Part shown: positions 20,105 to 30,935 of the stretch, piece after piece
Layout of the letters: each line of letters opens with the position of its first letter
Position numbering within the stretch: the first letter of the stretch is position 1
From: Yersinia kristensenii
GTDB taxonomy: Bacteria > Pseudomonadota > Gammaproteobacteria > Enterobacterales > Enterobacteriaceae
Direction: 5' to 3'
Assembly (NCBI RefSeq): GCF_900460525.1
Contig: NZ_UHIY01000001.1
Coordinates: 4,340,001 to 4,404,000, forward strand
Length of the DNA: 64,000 nt
Program-made: the position numbers and the translations under genes
Notes under the pieces: model-generated
Told to the model about the DNA's origin: nothing
Seen by the model: only the letters and a program-made list of their open reading frames with translations
Databases searched by the model: none

Positions 20105-21325
20105 TTATTTCACTGTATCTTTATGTGGGCGGCTAGCATAAAGATACAGCAACATGGCGACGATAATACAAAATGCCATTGAGCTGACCATCGGCCAGGC
20201 GCTACGTGATGGCGCCATCGACAACAGCGTCCCCACGATGGCACCAATACCAAACCGTAAAGTTCCCGCCAAAGAAGAGGCAGTCCCCGCCATATGTGGG
20301 AAATCATCCAAAATGACGGCCATGGCATTCGAAGTGATCATCGCGATACAACCCACATAAGCGGCGACACCCAGCACCAGCGCCCAGAACCCCAACCCGG
20401 CGGCACACACCACCAGCAGCCAGATGCCCATCACAAATTGAACCCACAGACCGAAGCGGAACATTTTCAGTGCCCCGAAGCGGCGAACATTGCGGCTGTT
20501 GATTAATGTCATCAAGAATAAAAAGACAATATTCAGCGCAAAGTAATAGCCAAAGTTCTGCGGAGAAACTCCATTTAAATCAATATAAACAAAAGGCCCG
20601 GCGCTGAGGAATGAGAACATACCGGCAAAAGAAAAACCGCTGGCCAGCATATAGCTCAGTACCCGCTTGTGGCGGAATAAAGCGCCAAAATTGCCAATAG
20701 TGGTGCGCAAACGAAACTTCTGCCGTTTCTCCTTTGGCAAGGTTTCTTTGATAAACAATGCAACTAATATCGCCCCCACCAATGCAGCTCCCGCCATCGT
20801 CCAGAAAATGGCATGCCAGCTAAACCACACCAGCAAAGCGCCGCCGATAATCGGTGCCAGCAACGGCGCAATAGTCATCACCAAGACCACAAAAGACATC
20901 ATTCGCGAGAAATCATCTTTGGTGAACATGTCTCGCATCAATGCGTTAATCACCACACTGGCAGCAGCAGCTGACAGGCCGTGCAAGAAACGCAAATTAA
21001 TCAGCTGCTCAATTGATTGCGCCATGGCACAGGCCATCCCTGCCAACGCAAAGATGAGCGTTCCCCAGAAAATGACCGGCTTGCGCCCGATGCTATCCGC
21101 CATGGGCCCATAGAACATTTGCCCGATGGCAAACCCCAGCACATAGGCGCTTAGCGTCATCTGTACTGCACCACTTTCTACGCCAAATTGCTGTGCAATA
21201 ATTGGCATACTGGGCAGATACATATCAATTGCCAGTGGCATCAGCATTGATAACAAGCCCAGGATAAAGATCAAACCAATGTGGGATGTCCGGTTTGTCG
21301 CTTCATTTTGATTACTGGCATGCAC
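20105..21325 (-). CDS. bcr: Bcr/CflA-family MFS drug exporter
   Basis: A 406-residue, 12-TM major facilitator protein. The GTG at 21325 is preferred (AAGGAG 9 bases upstream), although the frame extends to 21403. Matches E. coli Bcr in [17 protein letters not shown], the MFS loop motif [44 protein letters not shown] and [28 protein letters not shown]. It exports bicyclomycin, sulfathiazole or short peptides in E. coli. The next gene, rsuA, ends about 90 bases upstream and is in the same orientation. Confidence 0.9.
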   Translation of the reverse strand: MHASNQNEATNRTSHIGLIFILGLLSMLMPLAIDMYLPSMPIIAQQFGVESGAVQMTLSAYVLGFAIGQMFYGPMADSIGRKPVIFWGTLIFALAGMACAMAQSIEQLINLRFLHGLSAAAASVVINALMRDMFTKDDFSRMMSFVVLVMTIAPLLAPIIGGALLVWFSWHAIFWTMAGAALVGAILVALFIKETLPKEKRQKFRLRTTIGNFGALFRHKRVLSYMLASGFSFAGMFSFLSAGPFVYIDLNGVSPQNFGYYFALNIVFLFLMTLINSRNVRRFGALKMFRFGLWVQFVMGIWLLVVCAAGLGFWALVLGVAAYVGCIAMITSNAMAVILDDFPHMAGTASSLAGTLRFGIGAIVGTLLSMAPSRSAWPMVSSMAFCIIVAMLLYLYASRPHKDTVK

Positions 21326-21414
21326 GTTCAACAACTCCTTCACTAACCTACCGCGGGTTATATCAACGGCAAAACAACGTGGAGACAGCTGACCACGCCG
21401 CAATAGAAAATCAA

Positions 21415-22122
21415 TTACAGATGGGGAGCGCCGACACTCGCAATTTCTTCTGCTGTCAGTGGGCGATACTCACCGGGTGCTAAATCATCATCAAGTTTGA
21501 TGTCGCCAATGCGCTCACGATGCAGTTCCAGCACACGATTCCCGACCGCCCCGAACATGCGTTTTACCTGATGGTAGCGCCCCTCACTGATGGTCAAACG
21601 CACTAGCTGAGGCTCGATAACTTCAAGCTGTGCCGGTTTAGTTAATGACTTTTCGTTATGCAACTGTACGCCGTCAGTAAACTGCTGCGCCGTATCATCA
21701 GCAACCGGATGTTCCAGCGTCACCAAATAGGTTTTTTCGCAATGATGGCGCGGAGAAGTAATGCGGTGTGACCATTGACCATCGTCAGTCATCAGCACCA
21801 GCCCGGTGGTGTCGATATCCAACCGCCCCGCCGCGTGAAGCTTATAAGCCACGGGTTCATCAAGGAAATACAACACCGTTGGGTGATCCGGATCTTCTGT
21901 TGAACACACATAACCCTGCGGTTTGTTCAGCATAAAATAACGTGGGCCCACAGTCTGTTGTAATGGATTACCATCAAATCTTACGTCTTGTTCTGGTGTC
22001 AGCTTAATGGCACCACTTTTGACTATCTCACCATCAATAGTGACGCGTTTTGCCCGTAGCTCGCGCGCGACCAACGCCCGGCTAACCCCTAATTGCTGAG
22101 ATAAAAACTTGTCCAATCGCAT
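21415..22122 (-). CDS. rsuA: 16S rRNA pseudouridine-516 synthase RsuA
   Basis: A 235-residue enzyme with an N-terminal S4 RNA-binding domain ([22 protein letters not shown]) and the RsuA/RluB catalytic domain containing [18 protein letters not shown] (catalytic Asp in RLD) and [17 protein letters not shown]. It converts U516 of 16S rRNA to pseudouridine. The frame extends 11 codons upstream to 22155, but those bases run into an ERIC repeat and E. coli RsuA starts at MRLDKF, so the internal start is used. Confidence 0.93.
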   Translation of the reverse strand: MRLDKFLSQQLGVSRALVARELRAKRVTIDGEIVKSGAIKLTPEQDVRFDGNPLQQTVGPRYFMLNKPQGYVCSTEDPDHPTVLYFLDEPVAYKLHAAGRLDIDTTGLVLMTDDGQWSHRITSPRHHCEKTYLVTLEHPVADDTAQQFTDGVQLHNEKSLTKPAQLEVIEPQLVRLTISEGRYHQVKRMFGAVGNRVLELHRERIGDIKLDDDLAPGEYRPLTAEEIASVGAPHL

Positions 22123-22137
22123 TAAATCTACTTTGCC

Positions 22138-22268
22138 TGTTGTCTTACCCGTCATACTTCAAGCTGCATGTGCGTGGGCTGCTTTCGTTCAGCCCAGTCA
22201 CTTACCAGTGTAAGCTCCTGGGATTCCCTCCGTTGCCACCTTCCTGCAACTCGAATTATTTAGGGTAT
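22138..22268. repeat. ERIC-type repeat upstream of rsuA
   Basis: Inverted orientation: CATACTTCAAGCTGCATGTGCGTGGGCTGC, then CAGTCACTTACCAGTGTAAGCTC, then CTCCGTTGCCACCTTCCTGCAACTCGAATTATTTAGGGTATAG. The end overlaps the possible longer N-terminus of rsuA. The rest of 22269-22603 holds the radD promoter region and no gene that I can support. Confidence 0.75.
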
Positions 22269-22603
22269 AGTCATGCCACTGAGGGGCACGATACCCGCAC
22301 TCATACCTGCCAATGATGACAGAATGCTAATAATACGGTGTGAAATTAATAAAACAGTATAGCGGCGGTTGCCCTATCATCCTAGGAACAGTTACGCAAA
22401 AAGCCGTTATTGAGAAACAACTTATCCACCCCGCCCTGCCTCCTCGCGCGGGCGGCCACACATGGGCATAATAATAGAAAGTCTTGAAGATAAAAGGCAC
22501 TTATACGTTGAAAGTAAATGTTACGTTGCTGGAAAGTGTTGCAAATGGTGAATGAGTTGAACAAATTGAAAATGATGATAAAAATCAACGGGCAGGCGCA
22601 TTA

Positions 22604-24361
22604 ATGGCTTTCACACTCCGCCCTTATCAACAAGAAGCCGTGGACGCGACGCTGGCTCATTTTCGTCGCCATGCCGAACCAGCGCTAATTGTCTTACCCA
22701 CTGGCGCGGGTAAAAGTCTGGTGATAGCTGAATTAGCCAAACTGGCGCGTGGACGCGTTTTGGTGTTAGCGCATGTCAAAGAACTGGTGGCGCAAAATCA
22801 TGCCAAATATTGTGCTTACGGTTTAGAGGCCGATATTTTTGCCGCAGGACTGCAACAACGCCAAAGCGAGGGGAAAGTGGTCTTTGGCAGTGTGCAATCC
22901 GTGGCGCGAAATCTGTCACTGTTTGATAGCGCCTTTTCACTGCTGATTATTGATGAGTGCCATCGCATCAGTGACGATGATGACAGCCAATATCAGCAAA
23001 TTATTCAACATTTACGTACCACCAACCCACGATTGCGTTTGCTGGGGCTGACGGCGACCCCTTACCGCTTGGGCAAAGGCTGGATTTACCAATTCCACTA
23101 TCACGGTATCACTCGTGGTGATGGCAAGGCCCTATTCCGCGATTGCATTTATGAATTACCCCTGCGTTATATGATTAAGCACGGCTTTCTGGTGCCACCG
23201 GAGCGGCTGGATATGCCGGTCGTACAATATGATTTCAGCCGGTTGACCAGCAATAGTGACGGCATGTTCCGTGAAGCAGATTTAGACCGAGAGCTTAAAC
23301 AACAGCAAAGAATTACTCCGCATATTGTTAGCCAGATCATTGAATATGCCGCCCATCGGCGGGGTGTGATGATTTTTGCCGCCACGGTCGAACATGCTAA
23401 AGAAGTCTATGGGTTACTGCCCAAAAGCGAAGCTGCACTGGTGAGTGCCGGAACGCCTCCCGCTGAACGGGATGCTTTAATCACCGCTTTTAAGCAGCAA
23501 CAATTACATTACTTGGTGAATGTGGCGGTATTGACGACCGGATTTGATGCCCCGCATGTTGATTTGATTGCAATTCTTCGTCCAACCGAATCCGTCAGCT
23601 TGTATCAACAAATTGTTGGGCGAGGTCTGCGACTCTCGCCGGGCAAAGAAGATTGTTTGATTCTGGATTATGCCGGCAATCCCCACGACCTTTTCACCCC
23701 GGAAGTGGGCACCAGCAAACCCCACAGCAACAGCCAACCGGTACAAGTCTTTTGCCCAGACTGCGGTTTTGCCAATATTTTCTGGGGAAAATGTACCGAA
23801 TCCGGCGACATCATTGAGCATTATGGCCGTCGTTGTCAGGGCTGGTTTGAGGATGATAAAGGCGCGCGAGCCCAATGTGATTACCGTTTCCGCTTTAAAT
23901 CCTGCCCACATTGCGGGGCAGAAAATGATATTGCAGCCCGCCGCTGTCATCAGTGTCAGGAGGTGTTGGTCGACCCCGATGATATGCTGAAAGCAGCTCT
24001 GAAATTAAAAGACGCGCTGGTATTGCGTTGTGGCGGAATGGGTTTGGAAAGTGGCCAAGATGCGAAAGGCGAGTGGCTAAAAATCACCTATTACGACGAA
24101 GATGGCACCCATACCAGTGAGCGCTTTCGCTTAACCACCGCCGCCCAACGGATGGCATTTGAGCAAATTTTCTTGCGCCCTCATCAACGCGCGCCTGGGA
24201 TTACGCTGAAATGGCAAACTGCCGCCGATATCATTGCTCAGCAAGCACTATTGCGTTATCCCGATTTTGTTGTCGCCCGCCGTCGTGGACAATGGTGGCA
24301 AATCAGGGAAAAGGTTTTCGATTATCAGGGGCGTTTTCGGCGAGCTGACTCTCTCGCCTAA
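22604..24361 (+). CDS. radD: DEAD/DEAH-type ATPase RadD (YejH)
   Basis: A 585-residue SF2 helicase-like protein (E. coli 586). Walker A PTGAGKS is at residues 32-38, Walker B DECH at 117-120, motif III LTATP and motif [16 protein letters not shown] follow. The C-terminal part has zinc-finger cysteines ([19 protein letters not shown]). RadD takes part in DNA repair with RecA and SSB, promoting strand exchange and double-strand-break repair. Gene order radD - rplY - yejK agrees with E. coli. Confidence 0.95.
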   Translation: MAFTLRPYQQEAVDATLAHFRRHAEPALIVLPTGAGKSLVIAELAKLARGRVLVLAHVKELVAQNHAKYCAYGLEADIFAAGLQQRQSEGKVVFGSVQSVARNLSLFDSAFSLLIIDECHRISDDDDSQYQQIIQHLRTTNPRLRLLGLTATPYRLGKGWIYQFHYHGITRGDGKALFRDCIYELPLRYMIKHGFLVPPERLDMPVVQYDFSRLTSNSDGMFREADLDRELKQQQRITPHIVSQIIEYAAHRRGVMIFAATVEHAKEVYGLLPKSEAALVSAGTPPAERDALITAFKQQQLHYLVNVAVLTTGFDAPHVDLIAILRPTESVSLYQQIVGRGLRLSPGKEDCLILDYAGNPHDLFTPEVGTSKPHSNSQPVQVFCPDCGFANIFWGKCTESGDIIEHYGRRCQGWFEDDKGARAQCDYRFRFKSCPHCGAENDIAARRCHQCQEVLVDPDDMLKAALKLKDALVLRCGGMGLESGQDAKGEWLKITYYDEDGTHTSERFRLTTAAQRMAFEQIFLRPHQRAPGITLKWQTAADIIAQQALLRYPDFVVARRRGQWWQIREKVFDYQGRFRRADSLA

Positions 24362-24522
24362 GCCGCATTTAGCCTGATAAATTCGTAGTTTCGTTTGCTG
24401 TCTGGTCGATATTTCGCTAGAATGTCGCCCGCTTTGCTCTGGGTTTACCCAAGTAAAGCCGAGTATCGAACCTGTTGCTGGGTCGCCTGTAGCAGGGTTA
24501 ATTTTCTTTAAGAGAAAACAAA

Positions 24523-24807
24523 ATGACCACTATCAATGTAGAAGTACGTAACGACCAGGGTAAGGGTGCGAGCCGCCGCCTGCGTGCAGCAAATAAATTT
24601 CCGGCAATCATTTACGGTGGTTCAGAGCCAGCAATCGCTATCACTCTTGATCATGACACCACCAAGAATATTGAATTGAAACCGGGCTTTTATGATTCAG
24701 TACTGACTCTGGTTGTCGACGGTAAAGAAACCAAAGTTAAAGTACAGGCTGTTCAGCGTCACGCTTTCAAGCCAAAACTGACTCATATCGACTTCGTTCG
24801 CGTTTAA
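24523..24807 (+). CDS. rplY: 50S ribosomal protein L25
   Basis: A 94-residue protein (same as E. coli L25) that binds 5S rRNA. Typical phrases are [17 protein letters not shown] and ending [10 protein letters not shown]. It lacks the C-terminal extension of the CTC/TL5 type. The 160-base leader has GC-rich hairpin-prone sequence (GGGTTTACCCAAGTAAAG), perhaps for regulation. Convergent with yejK across a shared terminator. Confidence 0.97.
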   Translation: MTTINVEVRNDQGKGASRRLRAANKFPAIIYGGSEPAIAITLDHDTTKNIELKPGFYDSVLTLVVDGKETKVKVQAVQRHAFKPKLTHIDFVRV

Positions 24808-24840
24808 TCGCGTCGCTTTCGATATTCGGGACGCCGAAAT

Positions 24841-24868
24841 AAAAAACGCCGCTTCTGCGGCGTTTTTT
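24841..24868. terminator. Bidirectional terminator between rplY and yejK
   Basis: AAAAAACGCCGC-TTCT-GCGGCGTTTTTT: perfect stem with A-run and T-run on opposite sides, suited to both convergent genes. Confidence 0.92.
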
Positions 24869-24898
24869 ATTGGTTGAATAATGTCACGATGCAAACAA

Positions 24899-25903
24899 TT
24901 ACTTCTTACCCGCATTGCGCTGTAGTTGGTCACGCAGATTTGGTGGCGTGCCTTTAATGGTCAAGGTGTCTGTCGCAGCATCCCAGAAAATACGCTCGCC
25001 CAGTAACAACGCATCAAAATTGATACTCAACCCACCGCCACTACCCGCAAACTTGGTCAACTGGCGCAAAGTGCCGCGATCTGCTGGGAAACTCTCTTCC
25101 AATGCATAGCCCTGCTCAGCAGAGAATTGTTGGAAATCTTTTTCGCCCAACTTTGGCAACTCTTGCGAAAGCTCCTGCAAGGCAATTTCTTCACCGGCCT
25201 GCAATTGCTCATTGCAATAGCTATAAACCTGCTGGCGATAAGCCTGGCGCTCATTTTTATCCAGCTCAGCATCCGCGCAATAATCGTCAACCGCCTGTAA
25301 TAAACCACGGTTTTGCGCTTTAGTATCCAGACCTTCACTTGCAGCCAAGAAATCCATAAAGAAATCTGAGACTTTACGCCCTACTCGCCCTTTCAGGAAA
25401 GTCAGATAACGGGTTGATTCCGGGTTATTTTCCCATTCCGTTAAATCAATACGGGCCACAATATCAGCACGATTGATATCAAGATAATGGGTGGTGCTCA
25501 GGTCAAGTTGCTCATTCACCCGCATGCTATTACAGCTGCTTAGCACCGAAATCAGCAAATATTCCACCGCCAGATAGCGGTATTGGCAAAACAGCACCAC
25601 GCCACCTTCAGCAAACGGATATTTGGCTAACTCATCACGTAAACGCCCGGTTGCCGCGCGGCTAAAGCTGAGAAAGTCTTCATCACCCTTACGGCTCCGT
25701 TTCAGCGCATCGGCCAGCTCACTTTGTTCATTAAACAACCCATAAGCTTTACTTTTGGCACTGTAAACCCGATGCAGCTCAGCCATCATTTCTTCAACTA
25801 CAGCATTGGCTGGTAACAACGAATCGCGCAACACCACATCAAGCGTTTGTTCATCACGTTTTATAAGCTGATGTAAGGCTATCTGGTCAATATCCAGACT
25901 CAT
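24899..25903 (-). CDS. yejK: Nucleoid-associated protein YejK (NdpA)
   Basis: A 334-residue member of the 37-kDa nucleoid-associated protein family (E. coli 335). Matching stretches are [57 protein letters not shown] and the basic tail. It interacts with nucleoid DNA and topoisomerases in E. coli. It is divergent from yejL, as in E. coli. Confidence 0.93.
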   Translation of the reverse strand: MSLDIDQIALHQLIKRDEQTLDVVLRDSLLPANAVVEEMMAELHRVYSAKSKAYGLFNEQSELADALKRSRKGDEDFLSFSRAATGRLRDELAKYPFAEGGVVLFCQYRYLAVEYLLISVLSSCNSMRVNEQLDLSTTHYLDINRADIVARIDLTEWENNPESTRYLTFLKGRVGRKVSDFFMDFLAASEGLDTKAQNRGLLQAVDDYCADAELDKNERQAYRQQVYSYCNEQLQAGEEIALQELSQELPKLGEKDFQQFSAEQGYALEESFPADRGTLRQLTKFAGSGGGLSINFDALLLGERIFWDAATDTLTIKGTPPNLRDQLQRNAGKK

Positions 25904-26080
25904 GATAAATACTCCTTTTGGCTAGGGGCGTATTCAATCACTGATGCCTGAGAGCTGCAACTCAAAAGCTATCTCGGCCCCCAATTAATGGCTAATGATT
26001 CTTAATGCTATAAAATAGCGGAAAAGCGCGTCTCTATACGGTAAGATATGGGACTTTGTCAGGTGTTGAGCACAATTTCT

Positions 26081-26308
26081 ATGCCACAATCATCCCGTTA
26101 TAGCGACGAACACGTTGAAAAATTGCTGTCAGAATTAGTCAGCGTACTGGAAAAACACCGTACCCCAACCGATCTTTCTTTGATGGTTTTGGGAAATATG
26201 GTAACAAATCTGATCAATACCAGCATTGCCCCGGCGCAACGCAAAGTATTGGCTCGTTCTTTCGCTGAAGCCCTTCAAGCTTCAGTTCGTGAAGATAAAG
26301 CTCATTAA
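26081..26308 (+). CDS. yejL: UPF0352 protein YejL
   Basis: A 75-residue all-helical protein, identical in length to E. coli YejL. Start [16 protein letters not shown] was chosen over an in-frame ATG 33 bases upstream. The core [24 protein letters not shown] is the family signature. Function unknown. The gene lies 27 bases before yejM, so they are probably co-transcribed. Confidence 0.93.
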   Translation: MPQSSRYSDEHVEKLLSELVSVLEKHRTPTDLSLMVLGNMVTNLINTSIAPAQRKVLARSFAEALQASVREDKAH

Positions 26309-26335
26309 TTTACCGGCCAAGACTGCAATCTCAAT

Positions 26336-28129
26336 ATGGTGACAAATCGTCAGCGCTATCGTGAAAAAGTCTCCCAGATGATCAGCTGGGGGCACTGGTT
26401 CGCCCTGTTTAACATCCTGTTCAGCCTGGTGCTGGGTAGCCGCTATTTGTTTATCTCCGATTGGCCCTCATCGCTGATTGGCCGTGTCTATGCCCTTGTC
26501 AGTTGGCTTGGGCACTTTAGTTTTATCGTTTTTGCTGCCTATTTACTGGTGATATTCCCGCTGACTTTTGTGGTGATGTCACAACGGCTACTCCGTTTCC
26601 TTTCCGCCGCCTTTGCCACTGCGGGTTTAACCCTGCTATTGGTCGATACCGAGGTTTTCACCCGCTTCCACTTGCATCTTAACCCCGTAGTATGGGAGTT
26701 AGTGGTTAACCCGGATCAAACTGAGTTGGCGCGTGATTGGCAATTGATGTTTATTGCCGTGCCCGTCATTTTTCTTGTCGAGATGCTTTTCGGTACCTGG
26801 GCATGGCAAAAACTACGCAGTCTCAATCGACAGCGCTTTGTTAAGCCGCTGGTGGCCGTGTTTATTTCCGCCTTCTTTGCCTCACATCTGATTTATATCT
26901 GGGCAGATGCTAATTTCTATCGCCCCATCAGTATGCAGCGCGCGAATTTACCGCTCTCCTATCCGATGACTGCGCGTAAATTCCTTGAGAAACACGGCCT
27001 GCTTGACCAAGAGGAATATCAGCGGCGCTTAGTAGAGCAAGGTAATCCCGATGCATTGACCGTTGAATATCCCCTCAGCCCGATCGCCTTTAGCGACAAA
27101 GGCAGCGGTTACAATCTGTTATTAATTGTGGTTGATGGCATCCGCGCCAATGGCCTGCAAAAAGATATGCCTGTTTTAGCTGAATTCGGCCACTCAAACA
27201 TCCAGTTTAACCGGCATTACAGCTCGGGTAATCGTCAGGATACCGGGCTGTTTGGGCTATTTTACGGTATTTCTCCAACCTATTTAGACGGCGTTCTTTC
27301 TTCGCGTAAACCTTCTGCATTCATCACGTCATTGAGTGCGCAAGGCTATCAGTTTGGATTGTTCTCCTCCGATGGTTTCGCCTCGCCACTCTACCGCCAG
27401 GCGTTGTTATCTGATTTCACCTTACCTGCTCCGGCAGAACAAACTGACAGCGCAACCACAGCACAATGGCAACAATGGCTGTCAACACTGAATAATAATA
27501 CGCCATGGTTCTCATACATTAACCTGAACGGGTCAATTGAAGCGCAAGATCCTGTTGTTGGTCATAAAGTTGCCACACCAGCCGACTTTATTCGCCACTA
27601 TAAAACGGGCGCAAAAGATGTGGATCAGCAGATTGCGACCATTCTCGATACGCTAAAACAACGCGGACAACTCGATAAAACCGTCGTTATTATTACTGCC
27701 GCCCATGGCGTCGAATTTAATGATAGCGGCAATAATAACTGGGGGACTGGCAGCAGCTTTAATCGTCAACAGTTGCAAGTCCCGTTAATCGTGCACTGGC
27801 CAGGTACACCCGCACAGAAAGTCAATAAGTTAACCAACCACGAAGATATTATGACCACACTGATGCAGCGGTTATTGCATGTTAAAACCGCATCAGAGGA
27901 TTATTCGCAAGGGGAAGATTTATTCGCCGCACAACGCAACAATAACTGGGTAGCGACAGGCGATAATGGCACACTGGTTATCACTACACCAACACAAACG
28001 ATTGTGTTAGATAATAATGGTGAATATCGGACTTATGATGAGCAAGGCAATGAAATTAAAGATGAAAAGCCACAGCTGCCATTACTATTGCAAGTGCTGA
28101 CTGATATAAAACGTTTTATTGCTAACTAG
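26336..28129 (+). CDS. yejM: Inner-membrane LPS-sensing protein YejM/PbgA (LapC)
   Basis: A 597-residue protein with five N-terminal membrane segments (about residues 17-185), a linker, and a periplasmic alkaline-phosphatase-superfamily domain from about 245 (LLLIVVDGIRANG; SSGNRQDTGLFGLFYG; VVIITAAHGVEF). YejM senses lipid A at the periplasmic leaflet and controls LpxC degradation through LapB/FtsH; the membrane part is essential in E. coli. The soluble domain lacks a complete metal-binding set, as in the family. It is followed by tRNA-Pro, as in E. coli. Confidence 0.93.
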   Translation: MVTNRQRYREKVSQMISWGHWFALFNILFSLVLGSRYLFISDWPSSLIGRVYALVSWLGHFSFIVFAAYLLVIFPLTFVVMSQRLLRFLSAAFATAGLTLLLVDTEVFTRFHLHLNPVVWELVVNPDQTELARDWQLMFIAVPVIFLVEMLFGTWAWQKLRSLNRQRFVKPLVAVFISAFFASHLIYIWADANFYRPISMQRANLPLSYPMTARKFLEKHGLLDQEEYQRRLVEQGNPDALTVEYPLSPIAFSDKGSGYNLLLIVVDGIRANGLQKDMPVLAEFGHSNIQFNRHYSSGNRQDTGLFGLFYGISPTYLDGVLSSRKPSAFITSLSAQGYQFGLFSSDGFASPLYRQALLSDFTLPAPAEQTDSATTAQWQQWLSTLNNNTPWFSYINLNGSIEAQDPVVGHKVATPADFIRHYKTGAKDVDQQIATILDTLKQRGQLDKTVVIITAAHGVEFNDSGNNNWGTGSSFNRQQLQVPLIVHWPGTPAQKVNKLTNHEDIMTTLMQRLLHVKTASEDYSQGEDLFAAQRNNNWVATGDNGTLVITTPTQTIVLDNNGEYRTYDEQGNEIKDEKPQLPLLLQVLTDIKRFIAN

Positions 28130-28226
28130 CTCTAAAAACAGAGCTTTAGGCGCTTAAAAAACCAGCGAACGATTTTAACAGGTCTTGCATTAGTCACTGT
28201 AAAATGTAGTATAAATTCCACTGTAT

Positions 28227-28303
28227 CGGCATGTAGCGCAGCTTGGTAGCGCACCGTCATGGGGTGTCGGGGGTCGGAGGTTCAAATCCTCTCATGCCGA
28301 CCA
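28227..28303 (+). tRNA. proL: tRNA-Pro (GGG)
   Basis: A 77-base tRNA with encoded CCA end. Acceptor CGGCATG pairs with CATGCCG, the anticodon loop is CATGGGGTG with GGG, and the T-loop is GGTTCAAATCC. Nearly identical to E. coli proL and located after yejM as there. Confidence 0.97.
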
Positions 28304-28316
28304 AAATACCCTAAAA

Positions 28317-28344
28317 AAACCAACCTATTAGGGTTGGTTTTTTT
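28317..28344 (+). terminator. Terminator after tRNA-Pro
   Basis: AAACCAACC / GGTTGGTTT stem, six-base loop, followed by T4 and further T-rich sequence. Confidence 0.88.
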
Positions 28345-28506
28345 GTTTGTGGGATTGGGTGATGGTAAAACCCCCAACTACGTACGTCTAGATTAAGTCA
28401 GTAATGAACAGATTGTTTCTACTGTCTGATGATATGTTCCATCATTTTACTGGGCTTAAAGAAAATATTATTGGAGGCTCGAATGGTGCCAGAGAGGATT
28501 TAATCT

Positions 28507-29148
28507 TTAGCTCGCCCAACGAGAGGCCCGGATAACCGAGCAGAAGTTACCTTTCTCAAATTTAGGTTCTTTGTCGGCGATAACATCCGCTTTCACATTA
28601 CCAAAAGTTGTCTGCGGTTTATTTTTAATACCCTCGTAGAAGGCCTGGATTATCTCTTCTTTGAAGTTATCACCGCGCGGATGCTGTGCGACAACCTGCT
28701 CCGTCACTGTTGAGTCATATCCTGAGTAATTGATTCCCAGCACATCCATTTCAACACCCGCAGTAACCAATGCAATGACCGGATCCATAAATTCAGGAAT
28801 GCCCGGCGTGGTATGAAGGGCAATCGCTGTCCATACTTTATCTATATCTTGTTGATTAACTTTATATTGTTGTAAGAAGTCCCGCGCTGCATTCGCGCCA
28901 TCCACTTCAAATCGATGTTCACAGCTGCAATTTTCGTGGGTTAACCCCATATCATGAAACATACAACCGATATAGAGAAGCTCAGTATCCGCCTGAATCC
29001 CGCGTTGTTGCCCTGCTAATGCTGCCCAGTAATAAACCCGACTTGAATGGTGGAATAACAAATCAGATTCCGTATCTCTGACTAATTCAGTCGCCGCACG
29101 AGCCATCGCACTATCGGGTATGTGGATGCCATTGATATTTAATTTCAT
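28507..29148 (-). CDS. HD-domain metal-dependent phosphohydrolase
   Basis: A 213-residue protein starting MKLNINGIHIPDS, with GGAG 7 bases upstream (an in-frame ATG at 29184 has poorer support). HD ligands visible: His in LLFHHSSRVYYW, HD in CMFHDMGLTHE, and a later His in AIALHTTPG. The pattern CSCEHRFEVDGANAARDFL is typical of HD proteins resembling cyanamide hydratase; substrate unknown. It is divergent from a DJ-1/AraC-type regulator at 29277, which is probably its regulator. Confidence 0.75.
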   Translation of the reverse strand: MKLNINGIHIPDSAMARAATELVRDTESDLLFHHSSRVYYWAALAGQQRGIQADTELLYIGCMFHDMGLTHENCSCEHRFEVDGANAARDFLQQYKVNQQDIDKVWTAIALHTTPGIPEFMDPVIALVTAGVEMDVLGINYSGYDSTVTEQVVAQHPRGDNFKEEIIQAFYEGIKNKPQTTFGNVKADVIADKEPKFEKGNFCSVIRASRWAS

Positions 29149-29276
29149 ATGATTTCTCCGGTTGCTTTCCGGTATGGATTGCATCTCCGTACGATAAAGT
29201 TGAAAATAAATGTCATCAATCGTATCAATGCGACTTATTGAGACATTGCGAATATGTCAGACATGGAATCAGAAGA

Positions 29277-30239
29277 ATGACCAGAGAGATGGTGATCTTG
29301 GCAGTGCCCGGGGTGCAAATGCTCGATATATCCGGGCCACTGGATGTATTCGCCGAGGTGAACAATCAGATGGGCCGTAAGATTTATCATTCCCGCATTA
29401 TGGGATTAGAGCGGCAGGATATCACCACATCTTCTGGCGTCAGGATCATGGCGGATATGTTAATTACCGACCCAGATTTATCATCACTCGACAGTTTTCT
29501 TGTTGCCGGGGCACCAGGTATTGATGATTATCGTAGCCATAACGGCCTGATGAATGCCTTAGTCGCACAAACCCAACGAAGTCGACGTTATGGCTCAGTA
29601 TGCAGTGGGGCTTTACTTTTAGCTGCGGCAGGGTTGCTCGATGGGCATCGGGTGACGACGCACTGGGCAGTAGCAGGACAACTGGCGAAAGAGTATCCGC
29701 AAGTTCAAGTCGAGGCCGATGCAATATGTATTGCCGATGGGCCATTGAGAACGGCCGCGGGTGTCACTTCCGGGCTGGATTTGGCGCTGATGATGGTGGA
29801 GGAAGATATGGGGCATGATGTTGCCCTTGCCGTAGCAGCCCAATTAGTGATGTTTTTTAAACGCCCAGGCGGCCAACTACAATTTAGCCGTCATGGTTCG
29901 ACCAATCTATCGGGGCGTTCAGCATTGCAAGAGTTACAACGGTGGGCGATCTCAACGCTTGAATATCCGCATAATATGCAGTCTCTGGCACAGCATATTG
30001 GCTTGAGTCCACGTCATCTTAGCCGACTTTTTAAGCAAGAGCTGGATTTGACACCTTCACAATGGCTGGATCAGCAACGGCTTAGCCATGCGCGTCATTT
30101 ATTGGAGTCAACCGCGCTAGCCCCTAAACAAATTGCTGCACAATGCGGATTTTCAAGCATTGATATTCTCCGTCGCGCCTTTGTCCGTCAATTAAATATT
30201 ACACCGGCCCAGTATCGTAAAAATCACCGCCGTGTTTAA
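29277..30239 (+). CDS. GlxA-family regulator (DJ-1/PfpI domain + AraC HTH)
   Basis: A 320-residue protein. The N-terminal DJ-1/PfpI-like domain (VILAVPGVQMLDISGPLDVF) contains the nucleophile-elbow region YGSVCSGALLLAAAGLLDG, with a Cys in the position used by class I amidotransferase-like folds. The C-terminal tandem HTH reads MQSLAQHIGLSPRHLSRLFKQE and PKQIAAQCGFSSIDILRRAFVRQLNITPAQYR. Family members activate catabolic genes for small nitrogen compounds. Its divergent partner, the HD-domain gene, is the likely target. Start 29277 is preferred to 29238. Confidence 0.8.
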   Translation: MTREMVILAVPGVQMLDISGPLDVFAEVNNQMGRKIYHSRIMGLERQDITTSSGVRIMADMLITDPDLSSLDSFLVAGAPGIDDYRSHNGLMNALVAQTQRSRRYGSVCSGALLLAAAGLLDGHRVTTHWAVAGQLAKEYPQVQVEADAICIADGPLRTAAGVTSGLDLALMMVEEDMGHDVALAVAAQLVMFFKRPGGQLQFSRHGSTNLSGRSALQELQRWAISTLEYPHNMQSLAQHIGLSPRHLSRLFKQELDLTPSQWLDQQRLSHARHLLESTALAPKQIAAQCGFSSIDILRRAFVRQLNITPAQYRKNHRRV

Positions 30240-30935
30240 TTGAATTGTTACCTCTGGATGTAAACTGCAATGTGTCAAATTGGTTATTGATCGCATACTT
30301 TATAAATAATAAAAATCCGCACAAAGGCGCGGCTTATTTGACTGGATAAGCGCGGCTAAATCGACGCAGAAATATACAGAGAATCGAATGCGATATTTAT
30401 AGCAAAAAAATTCTTACTATGTTTGTTCCCACTAGATGCAAAGTAGAGCTTCTACTCGCCAATTTCTGGCAATCCCTTTAATTTTCTCAATATCTGAATC
30501 AAGCGTTTTAGCTTGCTTGTGCCAATGGAACCGCGAGTTGTTTGGCTTCCCGCAACTCAGTTGGATGGCCCGCTTTACGCGGTTTCATGAGCACTAATAT
30601 TGTTCTTTACCATCCTATTTCAACAAGCTGACACAGCCTTGAATCTTCAATGACACAATCCCAAACCCAGCCACAAACATCAAAAAAATTAACTTATATT
30701 ACAAATATAAAACCTGAAATATAAATATTATTAATAATTAATAACCCATATTTTTCATCGAATTGCCCACCAAAACCCATTTATTCGTTTAATTAGCACA
30801 ATAGACTATTTGCAATAATTCAATTTCGTGAGCTACATTTTCCATGGATATATTTATTATCCTAATGAATGTAGTTGCACTTCTATCTATTGCAATTATA
30901 TATAGTCACATCAATTATCAAAGGACGTTATTATA
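30240..30935. other. AT-rich intergenic region without a supported gene
   Basis: About 700 bases between the GlxA-type regulator and the methyltransferase. The stretch 30432-30600 is less AT-rich and reads on the minus strand as two overlapping short frames (MKPRKAGHPTELREAK.. and ..FHWHKQAKTLDSDIEK..), which may be a decayed gene or a dispersed repeat. The last 300 bases are very AT-rich and contain the methyltransferase promoter. Confidence 0.5.

Noticed and set aside
20667..21113. 148-codon plus-strand frame
   Set aside because: Antisense shadow of bcr, low-complexity Ala/Lys/Arg-rich peptide.
23504..23950. 148-codon minus-strand frame
   Set aside because: Antisense to radD, no ribosome site or family signal.
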